A stretch of DNA of 64,000 nucleotides from JAHEJE01 sp965216335 (GCA_965216335.1 OZ244154.1:248001-312000), one strand, 5' to 3'. Positions 28,316-38,008 are shown, counted from the first letter of the stretch. A program made the numbers and translations. The notes: generated from the sequence alone by a model not told the origin.

Positions 28316-29053
28316 ATGTCCGATCCCAAAGACACCTGCACCAAGCATCCGCGCCATGTCGCCATCATCATGGATGGCAACGGGCGCTGGGCGGATCAGC
28401 GCTCGCTGCCGCGCTCGGCGGGGCATAAACAGGGTGTGGAGGCGGTGCGCCGCACTGTCCGCGCAGCGCGCGAACTGGGTCTCGACTATCTGACCATCTT
28501 CAGCTTTTCCGCTGAGAACTGGGCCCGCCCGGCCGCTGAGATCAATTATCTGCTCGGCCTGTTGCGCCGTTTCGTGCGCCAGGACGTGGCCGAGTTGCAT
28601 CAGGCCGGCGTCAAGGTCCGCATCATCGGCGAGCGGACCGGGCTGCAGCGCGACATCGTCAGGATGCTGCAGGATTGCGAGACGCTGACCCGCGACAACA
28701 CCGGCCTCACCCTGGTCGTCGCCTTCAACTACGGCGGCCGCGACGAAATCGCCGCCGCCGCCCGCTCTATCGCCGCCAAGGTCGCCGCCGGCGAACTGGC
28801 GCTGGACGAGATCACGCCGGACACGGTGTCGCGCAACCTTTACGCCCCGGACATTCCGCCGCCCGATCTGCTGATCCGCACCAGCGGCGAACAGCGCATT
28901 TCCAACTTCCTGCTGTGGCAGCTCGCCTACACCGAGTTCGTGTTCGTTCCGGAGCACTGGCCCGACTTCAACAAGGACATCTTCGCCCGCGCCATTGCCG
29001 AATTCGCCGGTCGCGACCGGCGCTTCGGCGGCCTGAAGGCGCGTGCCCTGTAG
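28316..29053 (+). CDS. uppS: Undecaprenyl (polyprenyl) diphosphate synthase
   Basis: Cis-prenyltransferase making the C55 carrier lipid for peptidoglycan and polysaccharide synthesis. Motifs are MDGNGRWA near the start, FSAENWARP, LVVAFNYGGRDEI, and the C-terminal LIRTSGEQRISNFLLWQLAYTE, with the catalytic Asp in MDGNG. Length 245 aa. It is the first isoprenoid/envelope gene after frr in a compact run. Confidence 0.96.
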   Translation: MSDPKDTCTKHPRHVAIIMDGNGRWADQRSLPRSAGHKQGVEAVRRTVRAARELGLDYLTIFSFSAENWARPAAEINYLLGLLRRFVRQDVAELHQAGVKVRIIGERTGLQRDIVRMLQDCETLTRDNTGLTLVVAFNYGGRDEIAAAARSIAAKVAAGELALDEITPDTVSRNLYAPDIPPPDLLIRTSGEQRISNFLLWQLAYTEFVFVPEHWPDFNKDIFARAIAEFAGRDRRFGGLKARAL

Positions 29054-29066
29054 TGGAGCGCCAAAC

Positions 29067-29915
29067 GTGAACCCACCGACCGGCAAACCGGCCCGCAAGT
29101 GGGGCGATCTCGGCCTGCGCAGCCTGGTGGCCGTCATTCTCATTCCGCTGGTGCTGCTGATAACCTGGGCCGGCGGCATCTGGTTTGAGGCGCTGGTCGC
29201 CGCCCTCGGCGTGCTGATCGCCTTTGAATGGGCCGCCATGGTCCATGCCGGCGATCGGGTGCAGAAATGGCTGCATGCCGGCACCGCGATGCTGATCGCC
29301 ATTGCCGCCCATCACAAGGCCTTTCTGCTGCTCGCCGCCATCCTGATAATCGGCTGGGTGGCCTCGCTGGTTCTGGCCAGGCGCGGCAACACCGCCATGG
29401 ATCTTTGGCGCATCGCCGGCATCCCCTATGTCAGCCTGCCGGTTGCCGCGCTGATCCTGCTGCGCGGCGACAGCCAGCTTGGTCTGGCCGCGATATTCTG
29501 GATCTTCGCCCTGGTCTGGCTGGCCGATACGCTGGCCTATTTCGCCGGCAAGAGTATCGGCGGCCCGAAACTCGCCCCGACCGTGTCGCCCAACAAGACC
29601 TGGGCCGGTTTTGGTGGCGCCGTCGCCGGCGGCATCCTCGGTAGCCTGCTGGTATCGGCGGTCTTCGGGCTTTCCGGCCTGTTCGTTCTGGCCCTGCTCG
29701 GTGCGGTCTTTGCTGTCGTCGAACAACTCGGCGACCTGTTCGAGTCCGCCGTCAAGCGCAAGTTCGGCATCAAAGACTCAGGTGCCATCATCCCCGGCCA
29801 CGGCGGCGTGCTTGACCGTGTCGACGGACTGATCGCCGTTGCCGTCCTGGCCGTTGCTTTTGGCGGCTTGCGCTGGAGTTTCGATGAACCGGCGATTGGA
29901 TTGTTGGCATGGTAG
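29067..29915 (+). CDS. cdsA: Phosphatidate cytidylyltransferase
   Basis: Integral membrane enzyme making CDP-diacylglycerol from phosphatidate and CTP. Six to eight membrane helices are visible, and the CDS signature occurs near the end: FESAVKRKFGIKDSGAI followed by IPGHGGVLDRVD. The GTG at 29067 is preferred (GGAG ahead of it, MNPPTGKPARKWG); an upstream in-frame GTG at 29043 lies within uppS. It overlaps dxr by seven bases. Confidence 0.93.
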   Translation: MNPPTGKPARKWGDLGLRSLVAVILIPLVLLITWAGGIWFEALVAALGVLIAFEWAAMVHAGDRVQKWLHAGTAMLIAIAAHHKAFLLLAAILIIGWVASLVLARRGNTAMDLWRIAGIPYVSLPVAALILLRGDSQLGLAAIFWIFALVWLADTLAYFAGKSIGGPKLAPTVSPNKTWAGFGGAVAGGILGSLLVSAVFGLSGLFVLALLGAVFAVVEQLGDLFESAVKRKFGIKDSGAIIPGHGGVLDRVDGLIAVAVLAVAFGGLRWSFDEPAIGLLAW

Positions 29916-31093
29916 AGGTTTCCGGTCCCAAATCCGTCACCATTCTCGGCGCCACCGGGTCCATCGGCCGCTCCACCATCGACGTGATGCTCCAGCATCC
30001 CGATCGTTTTCGTGCCGAAGCCCTGGTTGCCAACCGCAATGCCAGGCAACTGGCCGAGGATGCCAAAAGCCTGGGCGCCAGGCTTGCTGTGGTCGCCGAT
30101 GAAGCCGGCTTTGACGATCTGAAGCAGGCCCTCGCCGGAACAGGGATCGAGGCCGCAGCAGGCGGAGAGGCCGTGGTGGAGGCCGCCATGCGCCCGGTCG
30201 ACATGACCATGGCCGCCATTGTCGGCGCCGATGGCCTGAAGCCCACCCTCGCCGCGCTCGAGCAGGGCGGCACAGTATGTCTGGCCAACAAGGAATGCCT
30301 GGTCTCCGCCGGTGAACTTTTCATGGCCGCCGCGGCCCGGACCGGTGCCCGCGTCATCCCGGTCGATAGCGAACACAGCGCTATTCACCAGTGCCTGGAG
30401 CAGCACAATTCCGCCGCCATCGATGTCATCACCCTGACGGCCTCCGGCGGCCCTTTCCGCCAGACACCCATGGAAGCTCTGAAACGGGTCGGCCCGGCCG
30501 ATGCCCTGAAACACCCGAACTGGTCGATGGGGCAGAAGATCACCATCGATTCCGCCACCCTGATGAACAAGGGCCTGGAACTGATCGAGGCATTCCATCT
30601 GTTCCCTGTCGAAGTTGATCAGCTCTCAGCGGTCGTTCATCCGCAATCCATCGTGCACTCCACGGTGTCCTATGCCGATGGATCGGTGCTGGCCCAGCTC
30701 GGCATGCCGGACATGCGCACGCCCATCGCCTGGGCCATGGCTTATCCCGGCCGGGTCCCCACCTCGGTCGAGCGCCTCGACCTGGCAAAATTGGCACAGC
30801 TGACCTTCGAGCCCGTCGACCACCAGCGGTTTGCGTCGATCGGCCTGTGCCTCAATGCACTCAGACGCGGCGGCAGCGCCACAACAGTGCTCAATGCCGC
30901 CAACGAGGTCGCCGTCGCCGAATTCCTGTCGCAAAGAATTGGTTTTCTTGATATCCCGGCCTTGGTAGAAGTTGTCGTCGCGGGAGCGGACGGCGATTCG
31001 ATGCTCTCGCCGATTGCCGGTGTGGATGACGTGTGGGACGCCGACAGCTACGCCCGTGCCAGGGCAACCGAGCTGGCGCGCAAGTTGCATTAG
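29909..31093 (+). CDS. dxr: 1-deoxy-D-xylulose 5-phosphate reductoisomerase
   Basis: Second step of the MEP isoprenoid pathway, NADPH-dependent. The nucleotide-binding motif GATGSIGRST lies at the N-terminus. The metal-binding VDSEHSAIHQ and the flexible-loop region ASGGPFR are present, with VHPQSIVHSTVSYADGS further on. Length 394 aa. The start overlaps the cdsA stop. Together with uppS it ties isoprenoid precursor supply to envelope genes. Confidence 0.96.
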   Translation: MVEVSGPKSVTILGATGSIGRSTIDVMLQHPDRFRAEALVANRNARQLAEDAKSLGARLAVVADEAGFDDLKQALAGTGIEAAAGGEAVVEAAMRPVDMTMAAIVGADGLKPTLAALEQGGTVCLANKECLVSAGELFMAAAARTGARVIPVDSEHSAIHQCLEQHNSAAIDVITLTASGGPFRQTPMEALKRVGPADALKHPNWSMGQKITIDSATLMNKGLELIEAFHLFPVEVDQLSAVVHPQSIVHSTVSYADGSVLAQLGMPDMRTPIAWAMAYPGRVPTSVERLDLAKLAQLTFEPVDHQRFASIGLCLNALRRGGSATTVLNAANEVAVAEFLSQRIGFLDIPALVEVVVAGADGDSMLSPIAGVDDVWDADSYARARATELARKLH

Positions 31094-31165
31094 TTGGCCT
31101 TGAGTTCAATTCGGGACACTTGCAACGCATAGGATTTGTGCCAAAGCGCGCATTTTGGAGGAATA

Positions 31166-32329
31166 ATGGAACTTGCCAGCTTCGCGACCATGCTAACCAT
31201 GCCAATCTGGACGATTATCACCTACATCGTCCCCTTCCTGGCAATTCTGAGCGTTATCGTTTTCTTCCATGAGCTTGGGCACTTCAAGGTGGCCCGTTGG
31301 TGTGGCGTGGGCGTCGACGCGTTTGCGGTTGGCTTCGGCCGGGAAATCTTCGGCTGGACCGACAAACACGGAACACGCTGGAAGTTTGGCTGGATCCCGC
31401 TCGGCGGCTACGTGAAGTTTCAGGACGATGCCAACGCTGCCAGCATGCCTTCCGATGCGGACAAGGAAGATGGTCGCCAGCTTGACCCGTCACTTTCCTT
31501 TCACCGCAAGCCGCTCCCGCACCGCGCTGCGGTGGTTGCGGCGGGACCAATTGCCAATTTCCTCCTTGCTATCGCGATCTTTACCGCCAGCTACATGCTC
31601 GTCGGCTATCCCATAGCCCAGGCAATCATCGATGAAATCAAACCGGGCAGCCCCGCGGAGCTAGCCGGGCTCAAACCAGGCGACAAGATCGTCAAAGTTG
31701 ACGGTGTCAGCATTGAAACCTTCAACGATCTGCAGCGCATTGTTTCTGTCAATGCGGACAACGAACTCGTTCTCGACGTGGACAGAAACGGCAGCCAACT
31801 GACCCTTACGGCAACACCATCATTTACCGAGATTGACGATCAAATGGGCGGCAAAGTCCGTCAGGGTTTGCTGGGCATTCGTCGTGATGTGACCAAGGAC
31901 CTGACATTCGTCAAACCTGGACCGATCCAAGCTGTTGGAATGGCAACGGCAGAGACCTGGTATGTGATCAAGCGCTCGCTGCAATTGGTCAAGGGCCTGA
32001 TTGTCGGGCGCGAAGATGTCAGGCAGCTTTCTGGGCCGATCGGCATCGCCCGGATGTCGGGCAAAGTGGCGACGATCAGCCTGAACAGCCTCATCCAGCT
32101 GGCCGCCTACCTGTCGGTCAGTATAGGTTTGATTAACCTATTTCCCATTCCTATGCTGGATGGCGGGCACCTGATGTATTACCTTGCCGAAGCTGTCCGG
32201 GGCAAACCCCTGGGACAGGGTGTACAGGAGTTCGGATTCAAGGTGGGACTGGCTCTTGTTGCCATGTTGATGGTGGTGGCAACCTGGAATGACATTGCAA
32301 GACTGATCTCATCATTGAGCGGGTCGTAA
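31166..32329 (+). CDS. rseP: RIP metalloprotease RseP
   Basis: Inner-membrane zinc site-2 protease that cuts anti-sigma factors and remnant signal peptides. Motif HELGH (HExxH) in the first helix, GGYVKF, one PDZ domain (about residues 140-210, PGSPAELAGLKPGDKIVKVDG) and the third metal ligand in PIPMLDGGHL are seen. ATG at 31166 is preceded by GGAGG; an in-frame GTG 30 bases upstream has no such site. Length 387 aa. It precedes bamA, as usual. Confidence 0.95.
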   Translation: MELASFATMLTMPIWTIITYIVPFLAILSVIVFFHELGHFKVARWCGVGVDAFAVGFGREIFGWTDKHGTRWKFGWIPLGGYVKFQDDANAASMPSDADKEDGRQLDPSLSFHRKPLPHRAAVVAAGPIANFLLAIAIFTASYMLVGYPIAQAIIDEIKPGSPAELAGLKPGDKIVKVDGVSIETFNDLQRIVSVNADNELVLDVDRNGSQLTLTATPSFTEIDDQMGGKVRQGLLGIRRDVTKDLTFVKPGPIQAVGMATAETWYVIKRSLQLVKGLIVGREDVRQLSGPIGIARMSGKVATISLNSLIQLAAYLSVSIGLINLFPIPMLDGGHLMYYLAEAVRGKPLGQGVQEFGFKVGLALVAMLMVVATWNDIARLISSLSGS

Positions 32330-32441
32330 GGTAAGAAAAAAATACCAAACGATCTGTTCTCTTTGCGCGCAAAACGTCGTAAAAGAGCATCAAGATTCTG
32401 TGTGGGCAGGGCGGCGTGTAATTGGGGTGGTTAGCTCTTTG

Positions 32442-34760
32442 ATGCGTTATCGTATTGGTATTATTGGCAGACTCGCGCTCGCGCTGTCCTGTGCGACAGT
32501 GATTGCGGGCCCGCTCATGAGCATTCCGTCCGCGCACGCGCAGGTGGTTTCGCAGATTCTTGTCGAGGGCAACCAGCGCGTCGAGGCGGAATCCGTCATT
32601 GCCTACATGCAGGTATCGCCCGGCGAGGTGGCCAACCCGGGCAACATCGATGAGTCGATCAAGGCGTTGTTCCAGACCGGTCTGTTCTCCGATGTGCGCA
32701 TCGTCCGCCGCGGCAGTACGCTTGTCGTGCAGGTCGAAGAGAACCCTCTGATCAACCGGGTCAGCTTTGAGGGCAACTCGGAACTGACAGACAAGGTCTT
32801 GGCCGGTGAAGTCGAACTGCGCGAACGCGTTGTTTTCACCCGCGCCCGCGCCCAGAGCGATGTTCAGCGCATCATCGCGCTCTATCGCCGCTCCGGCTAC
32901 TTCGGCGCCCGCGTCGAGCCGAAAATCATTCGGCTGGGTCAGAACCGAGTCAATCTGGTTTATGAGATACAGGAAGGGCGCTCGACGTCCATCGAGAGCA
33001 TCACCTTCGTCGGGAACAGCGCATTCAGTGATGGCCAGCTTCGCTCGGTGATCACGACAGCGGAATCCGCCTGGTGGAAGTTCTTTTCGGCGACCGACAA
33101 TTACGACCCCGACCGGATCAACTTCGACAAGGAACTGCTCCGCCGGCACTACCTCAAGCATGGTTTTGCGGATTTTCAGGTTATTTCCGCCAATGCCGAA
33201 CTGGCCCGCGACGGCGAAAGTTTCTTCATCACCTTCACCGTCGACGAAGGCCCGCAGTATGAGCTTGAGGAGGTTACGGTCAACGCCGGCCACACGACGC
33301 TCGATCCGAACCAGCTGGCCGAGGTGCTGACCGTCCAGGGCGGCCAAACCTACGACGCCAGCAAGGTCGACAAGTCGGTTGAGAACATCACCATTGAAGC
33401 CGGCAAGGCCGGTTTCGCCTTTGCCCGCGTCGAGCCGACCATCGTGCGCGATGCCGAGAACCGCAAGTTGAGCGTCTCCTTCGACATCCAGGAAGGCCCG
33501 CGCGTCTATGTCGAGCGTATCGACATTGTCGGGAACACCCGCACGCTTGATGAGGTGATCCGCCGTGAACTGCGCCTCGTGGAGGGCGATGCCTACAACC
33601 GCATCCTGATCGACCGCGCCCGCCGCCGGCTGACGGCGCTCGACTTCTTCGGCAAGATCGACATTCGCGAAAAGCCGGGCAGTGCGCCGGACCGGGTTGT
33701 CCTGGAGATCTACGTCGAAGAAAAATCGACCGGCACGATCAACTTCTCGGTCGGCTATTCCACGGCCGAACAGGCCATCGGGTCGATCAGCATCACCGAG
33801 CGAAACTTCCTCGGCAAGGCGCAGAACGTGAGGCTGGGCACGCAGCTGAGCTTCAAGCGTCAGTCTGTCGACTTCAGCTTCACCGAGCCGTACTTCCTGA
33901 ACCGTGACCTGAGCTTCGGGGTCGATGTCTTTGGCAGCCGAACTGATCAGGAAGACGAATCGAACTTCACCAACGAGCAGGTTGGCGCGGGCGTCCGCTT
34001 CGGTTTCCGTCTGTCCGAAGAGTCCCGGCTGCAGACAAAGTATCGCTTCACCCGCCGCGACATTGAGGTGAACAACGCCAACGAGGTGTCCCAGGCCATC
34101 GCCAATTCGGCAGGTGTCGACTACATCTCGCTTTTCGGTTTGAAATACATCTATGACACCATTGACAATCCGTTGAAACCGACCTCCGGTTTCCGGTTCG
34201 AACTGTCCGAAGAAGTCGCGGGCCTTGGCGGTGATGTGTTCTACTTCAACACCGAAGCCGCGGCTTATTACTTCATGCCTCTGTTCTATGAAGGCGTGGT
34301 GCTCAAGCTGAAGGGTACGGCGGGGCATATCGAAGGTTGGAACGGCAAACGCGTGCCGGTTATCGACCGCTATTTCAAGGGCAATGCGTCGTTCCGCGGC
34401 TTTGAGCGCTCAGGCATCGGCCCGCGCCAGCAGAACCTCGGAACCGGTGAAATTGACTCGATCGGCGGTCAGACCTACGCGATCGGCACGGTCGAAGTGA
34501 CATTCCCGCTCGGCCTGCCCGATGAATTCGGCATCGAGGGCGCGGTGTTCACCGATGTCGGTACGCTGTTCGGCGCCCCTGAAAGATCGACCGCCAACCA
34601 GCGTGTGTTCGATACCAAGGAGATTCGTGGCTCCGTCGGTGCTGGCCTGTTGTGGCAATCGCCATTCGGACCGTTGCGTGTCGACGTCGCCTGGCCGTTT
34701 GCCAAGGCTGACTACGATAAGACCGAACTGGTCCGCTTCGGCGTTAGCACGCGGTTCTAG
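32442..34760 (+). CDS. bamA: Outer membrane protein assembly factor BamA
   Basis: Beta-barrel assembly protein of the outer membrane. A signal peptide (RLALALSCATVIAGPL...SAHA-QV) is followed by five POTRA domains and the Omp85 barrel, with the L6-loop signature FRGFERSGIGPR and a C-terminal Phe (GVSTRF). The start is uncertain: ATG 32442 gives a clean signal peptide (772 aa); an in-frame GTG at 32400 would add 14 residues. fabZ follows after 117 bases without the lpxD gene that often lies between. Confidence 0.95.
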   Translation: MRYRIGIIGRLALALSCATVIAGPLMSIPSAHAQVVSQILVEGNQRVEAESVIAYMQVSPGEVANPGNIDESIKALFQTGLFSDVRIVRRGSTLVVQVEENPLINRVSFEGNSELTDKVLAGEVELRERVVFTRARAQSDVQRIIALYRRSGYFGARVEPKIIRLGQNRVNLVYEIQEGRSTSIESITFVGNSAFSDGQLRSVITTAESAWWKFFSATDNYDPDRINFDKELLRRHYLKHGFADFQVISANAELARDGESFFITFTVDEGPQYELEEVTVNAGHTTLDPNQLAEVLTVQGGQTYDASKVDKSVENITIEAGKAGFAFARVEPTIVRDAENRKLSVSFDIQEGPRVYVERIDIVGNTRTLDEVIRRELRLVEGDAYNRILIDRARRRLTALDFFGKIDIREKPGSAPDRVVLEIYVEEKSTGTINFSVGYSTAEQAIGSISITERNFLGKAQNVRLGTQLSFKRQSVDFSFTEPYFLNRDLSFGVDVFGSRTDQEDESNFTNEQVGAGVRFGFRLSEESRLQTKYRFTRRDIEVNNANEVSQAIANSAGVDYISLFGLKYIYDTIDNPLKPTSGFRFELSEEVAGLGGDVFYFNTEAAAYYFMPLFYEGVVLKLKGTAGHIEGWNGKRVPVIDRYFKGNASFRGFERSGIGPRQQNLGTGEIDSIGGQTYAIGTVEVTFPLGLPDEFGIEGAVFTDVGTLFGAPERSTANQRVFDTKEIRGSVGAGLLWQSPFGPLRVDVAWPFAKADYDKTELVRFGVSTRF

Positions 34761-34877
34761 AGCCGGGCTAGCGGGCGCGTATCACCGGTCTTTTGCACCC
34801 TTGCACCAGCTATCGTGCACCGCGTATAGCTGGGCGCAACGCCTTGTTCTGAAATCACAACATCCAACAGGTCAGCC

Positions 34878-35345
34878 ATGCCGGATACCACGCAACTGGA
34901 CAGCATCGACATCGCCCGCATCATGGAGCTGCTGCCGCACCGCTACCCGTTTCTGCTGATCGACAAGGTGGTCGACATTGACGGTGACCGTACGGCCACC
35001 GGCATCAAAAACGTCACCATCAATGAACCGTTTTTCGTCGGCCATTTCCCGGCCCGTCCGGTAATGCCCGGTGTGCTGATCGTCGAGGCCATGGCACAGA
35101 CGGCCGGCGCAATCGTCTTGCATCACCAGGGCGAGACAGCTGTCGGCAGCCTGGTCTACTTCATGAGTATCGACAAGGCGCGCTTCCGTCAGCCCGTCGG
35201 CCCCGGCGACACCCTGCACATCAAGGTCGAGCAACTGCAGAAACGCCGCACCATCTGCAAGTTCGCCTGCAAGGCCTTCGTCGGCGACAAGCTGCACGCG
35301 GAAGCCGAAATCACCGCCATGCTGGCTCCAGCCCAGGGCGGTTAA
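34878..35345 (+). CDS. fabZ: 3-hydroxyacyl-ACP dehydratase FabZ
   Basis: Hot-dog fold dehydratase of fatty acid elongation. The catalytic His lies in VGHFPARPVMPGV and the catalytic Glu in LIVEAMAQ; the start LPHRYPFLLIDKV is conserved. Length 155 aa. It is the last gene of the envelope cluster here: a terminator and the tRNA fragment of the island follow, and lpxA is not found downstream. Confidence 0.95.
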   Translation: MPDTTQLDSIDIARIMELLPHRYPFLLIDKVVDIDGDRTATGIKNVTINEPFFVGHFPARPVMPGVLIVEAMAQTAGAIVLHHQGETAVGSLVYFMSIDKARFRQPVGPGDTLHIKVEQLQKRRTICKFACKAFVGDKLHAEAEITAMLAPAQGG

Positions 35346-35520
35346 GCACACGCAGTTTCGGTTGCCGATCAATTCGCAGTAGCGACACCAATGCCCATGG
35401 GCGAAAACGAACTCCCAGGCAGCAATTGTTCGCGGAACCCAATCGGTGCACCACCCGGATGCGATGCAATTGCCTGAAAGTCTTTCCACGGTGGCGATCA
35501 AATCCAACCAACGCAAACAG

Positions 35521-35545
35521 CCCCTTAAGTGAAGGGGTCTTTTCT
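35521..35545 (+). terminator. Intrinsic terminator after fabZ
   Basis: CCCCTT (35521-35526) pairs with AAGGGG (35532-35537) around a 5-base loop, followed by TCTTTTCT. It marks the end of the native cluster just before the island boundary. Confidence 0.65.
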
Positions 35546-35565
35546 GTTTGATATCAGGTTGTCAG

Positions 35566-35611
<46 letters not shown>

Positions 35612-35625
35612 TTGGATTTGATCAC

Positions 35626-35661
35626 CTTTCCTAGAGTTTCCCAGAGCTTTCCGTAGTTTCC
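35626..35661. repeat. Phased TTTCC repeats
   Basis: Four copies of (C/G)TTTCC beginning at 35626, 35636, 35647 and 35656, spaced 9-11 bases, each followed by AG-containing spacers. They lie between the attachment site and the integrase gene, where recombination directionality or regulatory proteins usually bind. Role inferred from place and phasing only. Confidence 0.4.
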
Positions 35662-35753
35662 TGTAGTTGTATTTTCTTCGATTTTTCAATGATTTACTCG
35701 ACATGATATTTTAGATGGGCTATGATCATGCTCGTTGACCGTTGACTACGCCT

Positions 35754-35782
35754 GCTTACCTCTTGCTTACCCGACGCTTACC
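35754..35782. promoter_or_regulatory. Left arm-type integrase sites (GCTTACC x3)
   Basis: GCTTACC occurs at 35754-35760, 35765-35771 and 35776-35782, an exact 11-base period. The same heptamer occurs twice with the same period at the right end (58282 and 58293). Such phased heptamers at both ends match the layout of tyrosine-integrase arm sites. They overlap the possible upstream start of the integrase, supporting a start at 35793. Confidence 0.6.
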
Positions 35783-35792
35783 GGAAACGCCA

Positions 35793-37034
35793 ATGTCGAA
35801 GCTCTCGAAATCGCTGATCGCTGCTGTCAATCCGACCGATCGCGATGTTGTCGTCTGGGATGACAGCCTTCCGGGCTTCGGTTTGCGGGCCAAAGCATCG
35901 GGGGCCAAGACATTCGTCATTCAATATCGCAATCGCAGCGGCCGCAGCCGCCGGCTTTCCATCGGCAAGCTTGGCAAGATCACGCTCGATCAGGCGCGTA
36001 AGGAAGCCGTGCGGCTGATGGGACAGGTCGCCACCGGTCACGATCCGGCCGAAGAGCGGCGCATGCGGCTTAGAAGCGAGACGGTCGAGCAACTGGCTGA
36101 AATTTACATGAAGGAGCACTGCGCCGGGCGCTGCAAGCCTCGGACCATCGAGGCGCACAACTGGCTGCTCGGTAAGTTCATCAAGCCGAGGCTTGGCACT
36201 CGCAAGCTGCTCGATCTGCGGCCCGTCGATATCGCCCGCATACACTCTGATTTGCAGTCCACACCCTATAATGCCAATCGTGTGCTCGGCCTGCTCCGCG
36301 CCATGCTGAACTGCGCGGAGCGCTGGGAGATGATCCCGCGCGGCAGCAACCCGGCCAGCGTGATCACGCCTTATCCCGAAAGGAAGCGGGAACGCTATCT
36401 GAGCGCCGAGGAACTGGAGCGGCTCCTGGAAACACTCGACGCGGCGGAAGCTGACGGCACGATCGATATCTATGAGGCGGCCGCGATCCGTCTCCTGATC
36501 TTTACCGGCTGCCGGTTGAGCGAGATCACCACGCTTGAATGGGCGAGCGTGGATTTCGAAAAGGCCCGCATCGTGCTGGAGCGTCACAAGACCGATCAGC
36601 ATGGCGCCAAGATCATTCCCCTCAACCAGTCCGCCCTCGACGTCCTAAAGGCATTGCCGCGCGTGGAGGACAACCCGTATGTCATTGTCGGGCGTGAGCC
36701 AGGCGCGCATCTTATCAATCTGCAAAAGCCATGGCGGCGGTTACGCAAGTTGGGCCAGCTCGACGATGTGCGGCTCCACGATCTGCGGCACAGCTTCGCC
36801 AGCTTCGCCGTCGGCGCTGGCATCCCGCTTGCCGTCATCGGCGGACTGCTCGGCCATCGCAGTGTCCAGACGACTGCCCGCTATGCCCACCTTGCCGATG
36901 ATCCCCTTAAACAGGCGAGCGACATCGTTGGTGGGCTGCTTGCGGCGAAGCCCAACAACGCCGACGCTCCGAGCCAGCTGCCCGATCGGGAGCCGGTGAA
37001 AGTGAAGTCGCTGGAGGATGTCACCGACTCCTGA
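35793..37034 (+). CDS. int: Tyrosine recombinase / integrase of the island
   Basis: Site-specific recombinase that would insert and excise the island at the initiator tRNA gene. The N-terminal domain is the DUF4102-type arm-binding domain (KLSKSLIAAVNPTDRDVVVWDDSLPGFGLR), then the core-binding domain. The catalytic domain has FTGCRLSEITTLEW (first Arg), HDLRHSFASFAV (His/Arg), GHRSVQTTARYAH (His and the Tyr nucleophile). ATG 35793 is chosen; an upstream GTG at 35742 would put the arm repeats inside the gene. Length 413 aa. Confidence 0.93.
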   Translation: MSKLSKSLIAAVNPTDRDVVVWDDSLPGFGLRAKASGAKTFVIQYRNRSGRSRRLSIGKLGKITLDQARKEAVRLMGQVATGHDPAEERRMRLRSETVEQLAEIYMKEHCAGRCKPRTIEAHNWLLGKFIKPRLGTRKLLDLRPVDIARIHSDLQSTPYNANRVLGLLRAMLNCAERWEMIPRGSNPASVITPYPERKRERYLSAEELERLLETLDAAEADGTIDIYEAAAIRLLIFTGCRLSEITTLEWASVDFEKARIVLERHKTDQHGAKIIPLNQSALDVLKALPRVEDNPYVIVGREPGAHLINLQKPWRRLRKLGQLDDVRLHDLRHSFASFAVGAGIPLAVIGGLLGHRSVQTTARYAHLADDPLKQASDIVGGLLAAKPNNADAPSQLPDREPVKVKSLEDVTDS

Positions 37035-37093
37035 ACGGCGACCAGCGACGAGTGGACACTGGGCGGCGAAGGTAAGATTGATGGAGGACACCG

Positions 37094-37903
37094 ATGCCGG
37101 CATACATTTCGCCGCTTGATGACGACTACATCTCGCTGAAACGCGCCGCCTTGTTGATCGCGCGAGATCAGCCCGGTGTCGAGCCGAACGAGATCATGGA
37201 CCTCTTCAAACACGCGATTTTCGCCGGCGAGTTTGAACGGCCGGAAACCCATATCGATGCTGCCTCGCACATCGAAGAGTGGAACCTGCCGCTTTTGCGT
37301 ATCGAGGCACCGCGTACCAAACGCGTGCAACCTCGCCTAGCACTTGAGCATCAGCCCCAGGAGTACTTCCCCGTCAAGGCCGTGACCATTGCTGAAATTC
37401 TGATTGAGCGGGACGCTCTTCCCGGGCGTGCGGAGGATTGGGCAGCATTCACCGATTTCCCCCAAAACCCGAAGGTCGTCGATGATCTGCACCACGCGCT
37501 GGCGCGCATCCCCTACCGTGCCTTTCCCGCCAATGCGCACGCCATTCTCGGCGACATTTGCTTGGCCAAGATCAAGCTGCGCGCATGGATGATGTTCAAG
37601 GGCTATGCCCTACCAGCATTCCTGAAAGATGTGCGTTCATCGGCGCGGCCCACCCTCCGCCTTGTCCATTCCCTCACCGAAGACACATCAAGCGAAGCGC
37701 CGCGCGGCCGTCCGCGCAAGGCCGCATGGCCCCGCATCAAGGAACTGGTGCGCGAACTGCACTCGGCAAATCCCGAAACGCCGCACAAGGTGTTGGCGTT
37801 CGATGCGCGGAAGATCGCAGCAGGCGAATTTGGCGAGAAAGACCTGCCGTCGCTTGAAACCATCCAGCGGCAGATGAAGCGCCTGTTGGAGCCCGACGAC
37901 TAA
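37094..37903 (+). CDS. Hypothetical island protein with repeated C-terminal domain
   Basis: 269-aa protein with no family I recognise. The N-terminal 200 residues look soluble and mixed alpha/beta. After an AT-hook-like basic stretch RGRPRKAAWPRIKEL (about 205-219) comes a helical C-terminal domain that ends the protein. This C-terminal part recurs as a fragment at 39892-40106 and as decayed DNA at 42568-42668. It follows the integrase by 59 bases with GAGGAC before the ATG, so it may be co-expressed with it. A DNA-binding role is plausible but unproven. Confidence 0.7.
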   Translation: MPAYISPLDDDYISLKRAALLIARDQPGVEPNEIMDLFKHAIFAGEFERPETHIDAASHIEEWNLPLLRIEAPRTKRVQPRLALEHQPQEYFPVKAVTIAEILIERDALPGRAEDWAAFTDFPQNPKVVDDLHHALARIPYRAFPANAHAILGDICLAKIKLRAWMMFKGYALPAFLKDVRSSARPTLRLVHSLTEDTSSEAPRGRPRKAAWPRIKELVRELHSANPETPHKVLAFDARKIAAGEFGEKDLPSLETIQRQMKRLLEPDD

Positions 37904-37930
37904 CGCGCCGCATCCGTGAGACCAAAACAC

Positions 37931-37963
37931 AAATGAGCGGATCGGTTCGATCCGCTCATTTTT
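37931..37963. terminator. Bidirectional intrinsic terminator
   Basis: Perfect 13-bp stem AAATGAGCGGATC (37931-37943) / GATCCGCTCATTT (37949-37961) with a 5-base loop, flanked by A-rich and T-rich ends. It sits between the convergent genes ending at 37903 and 38009. Confidence 0.8.
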
Positions 37964-38008
37964 CACGCTGCCGGAATGGAGCGCTTACGTCTTCTGATCC
38001 GGTTTCCC

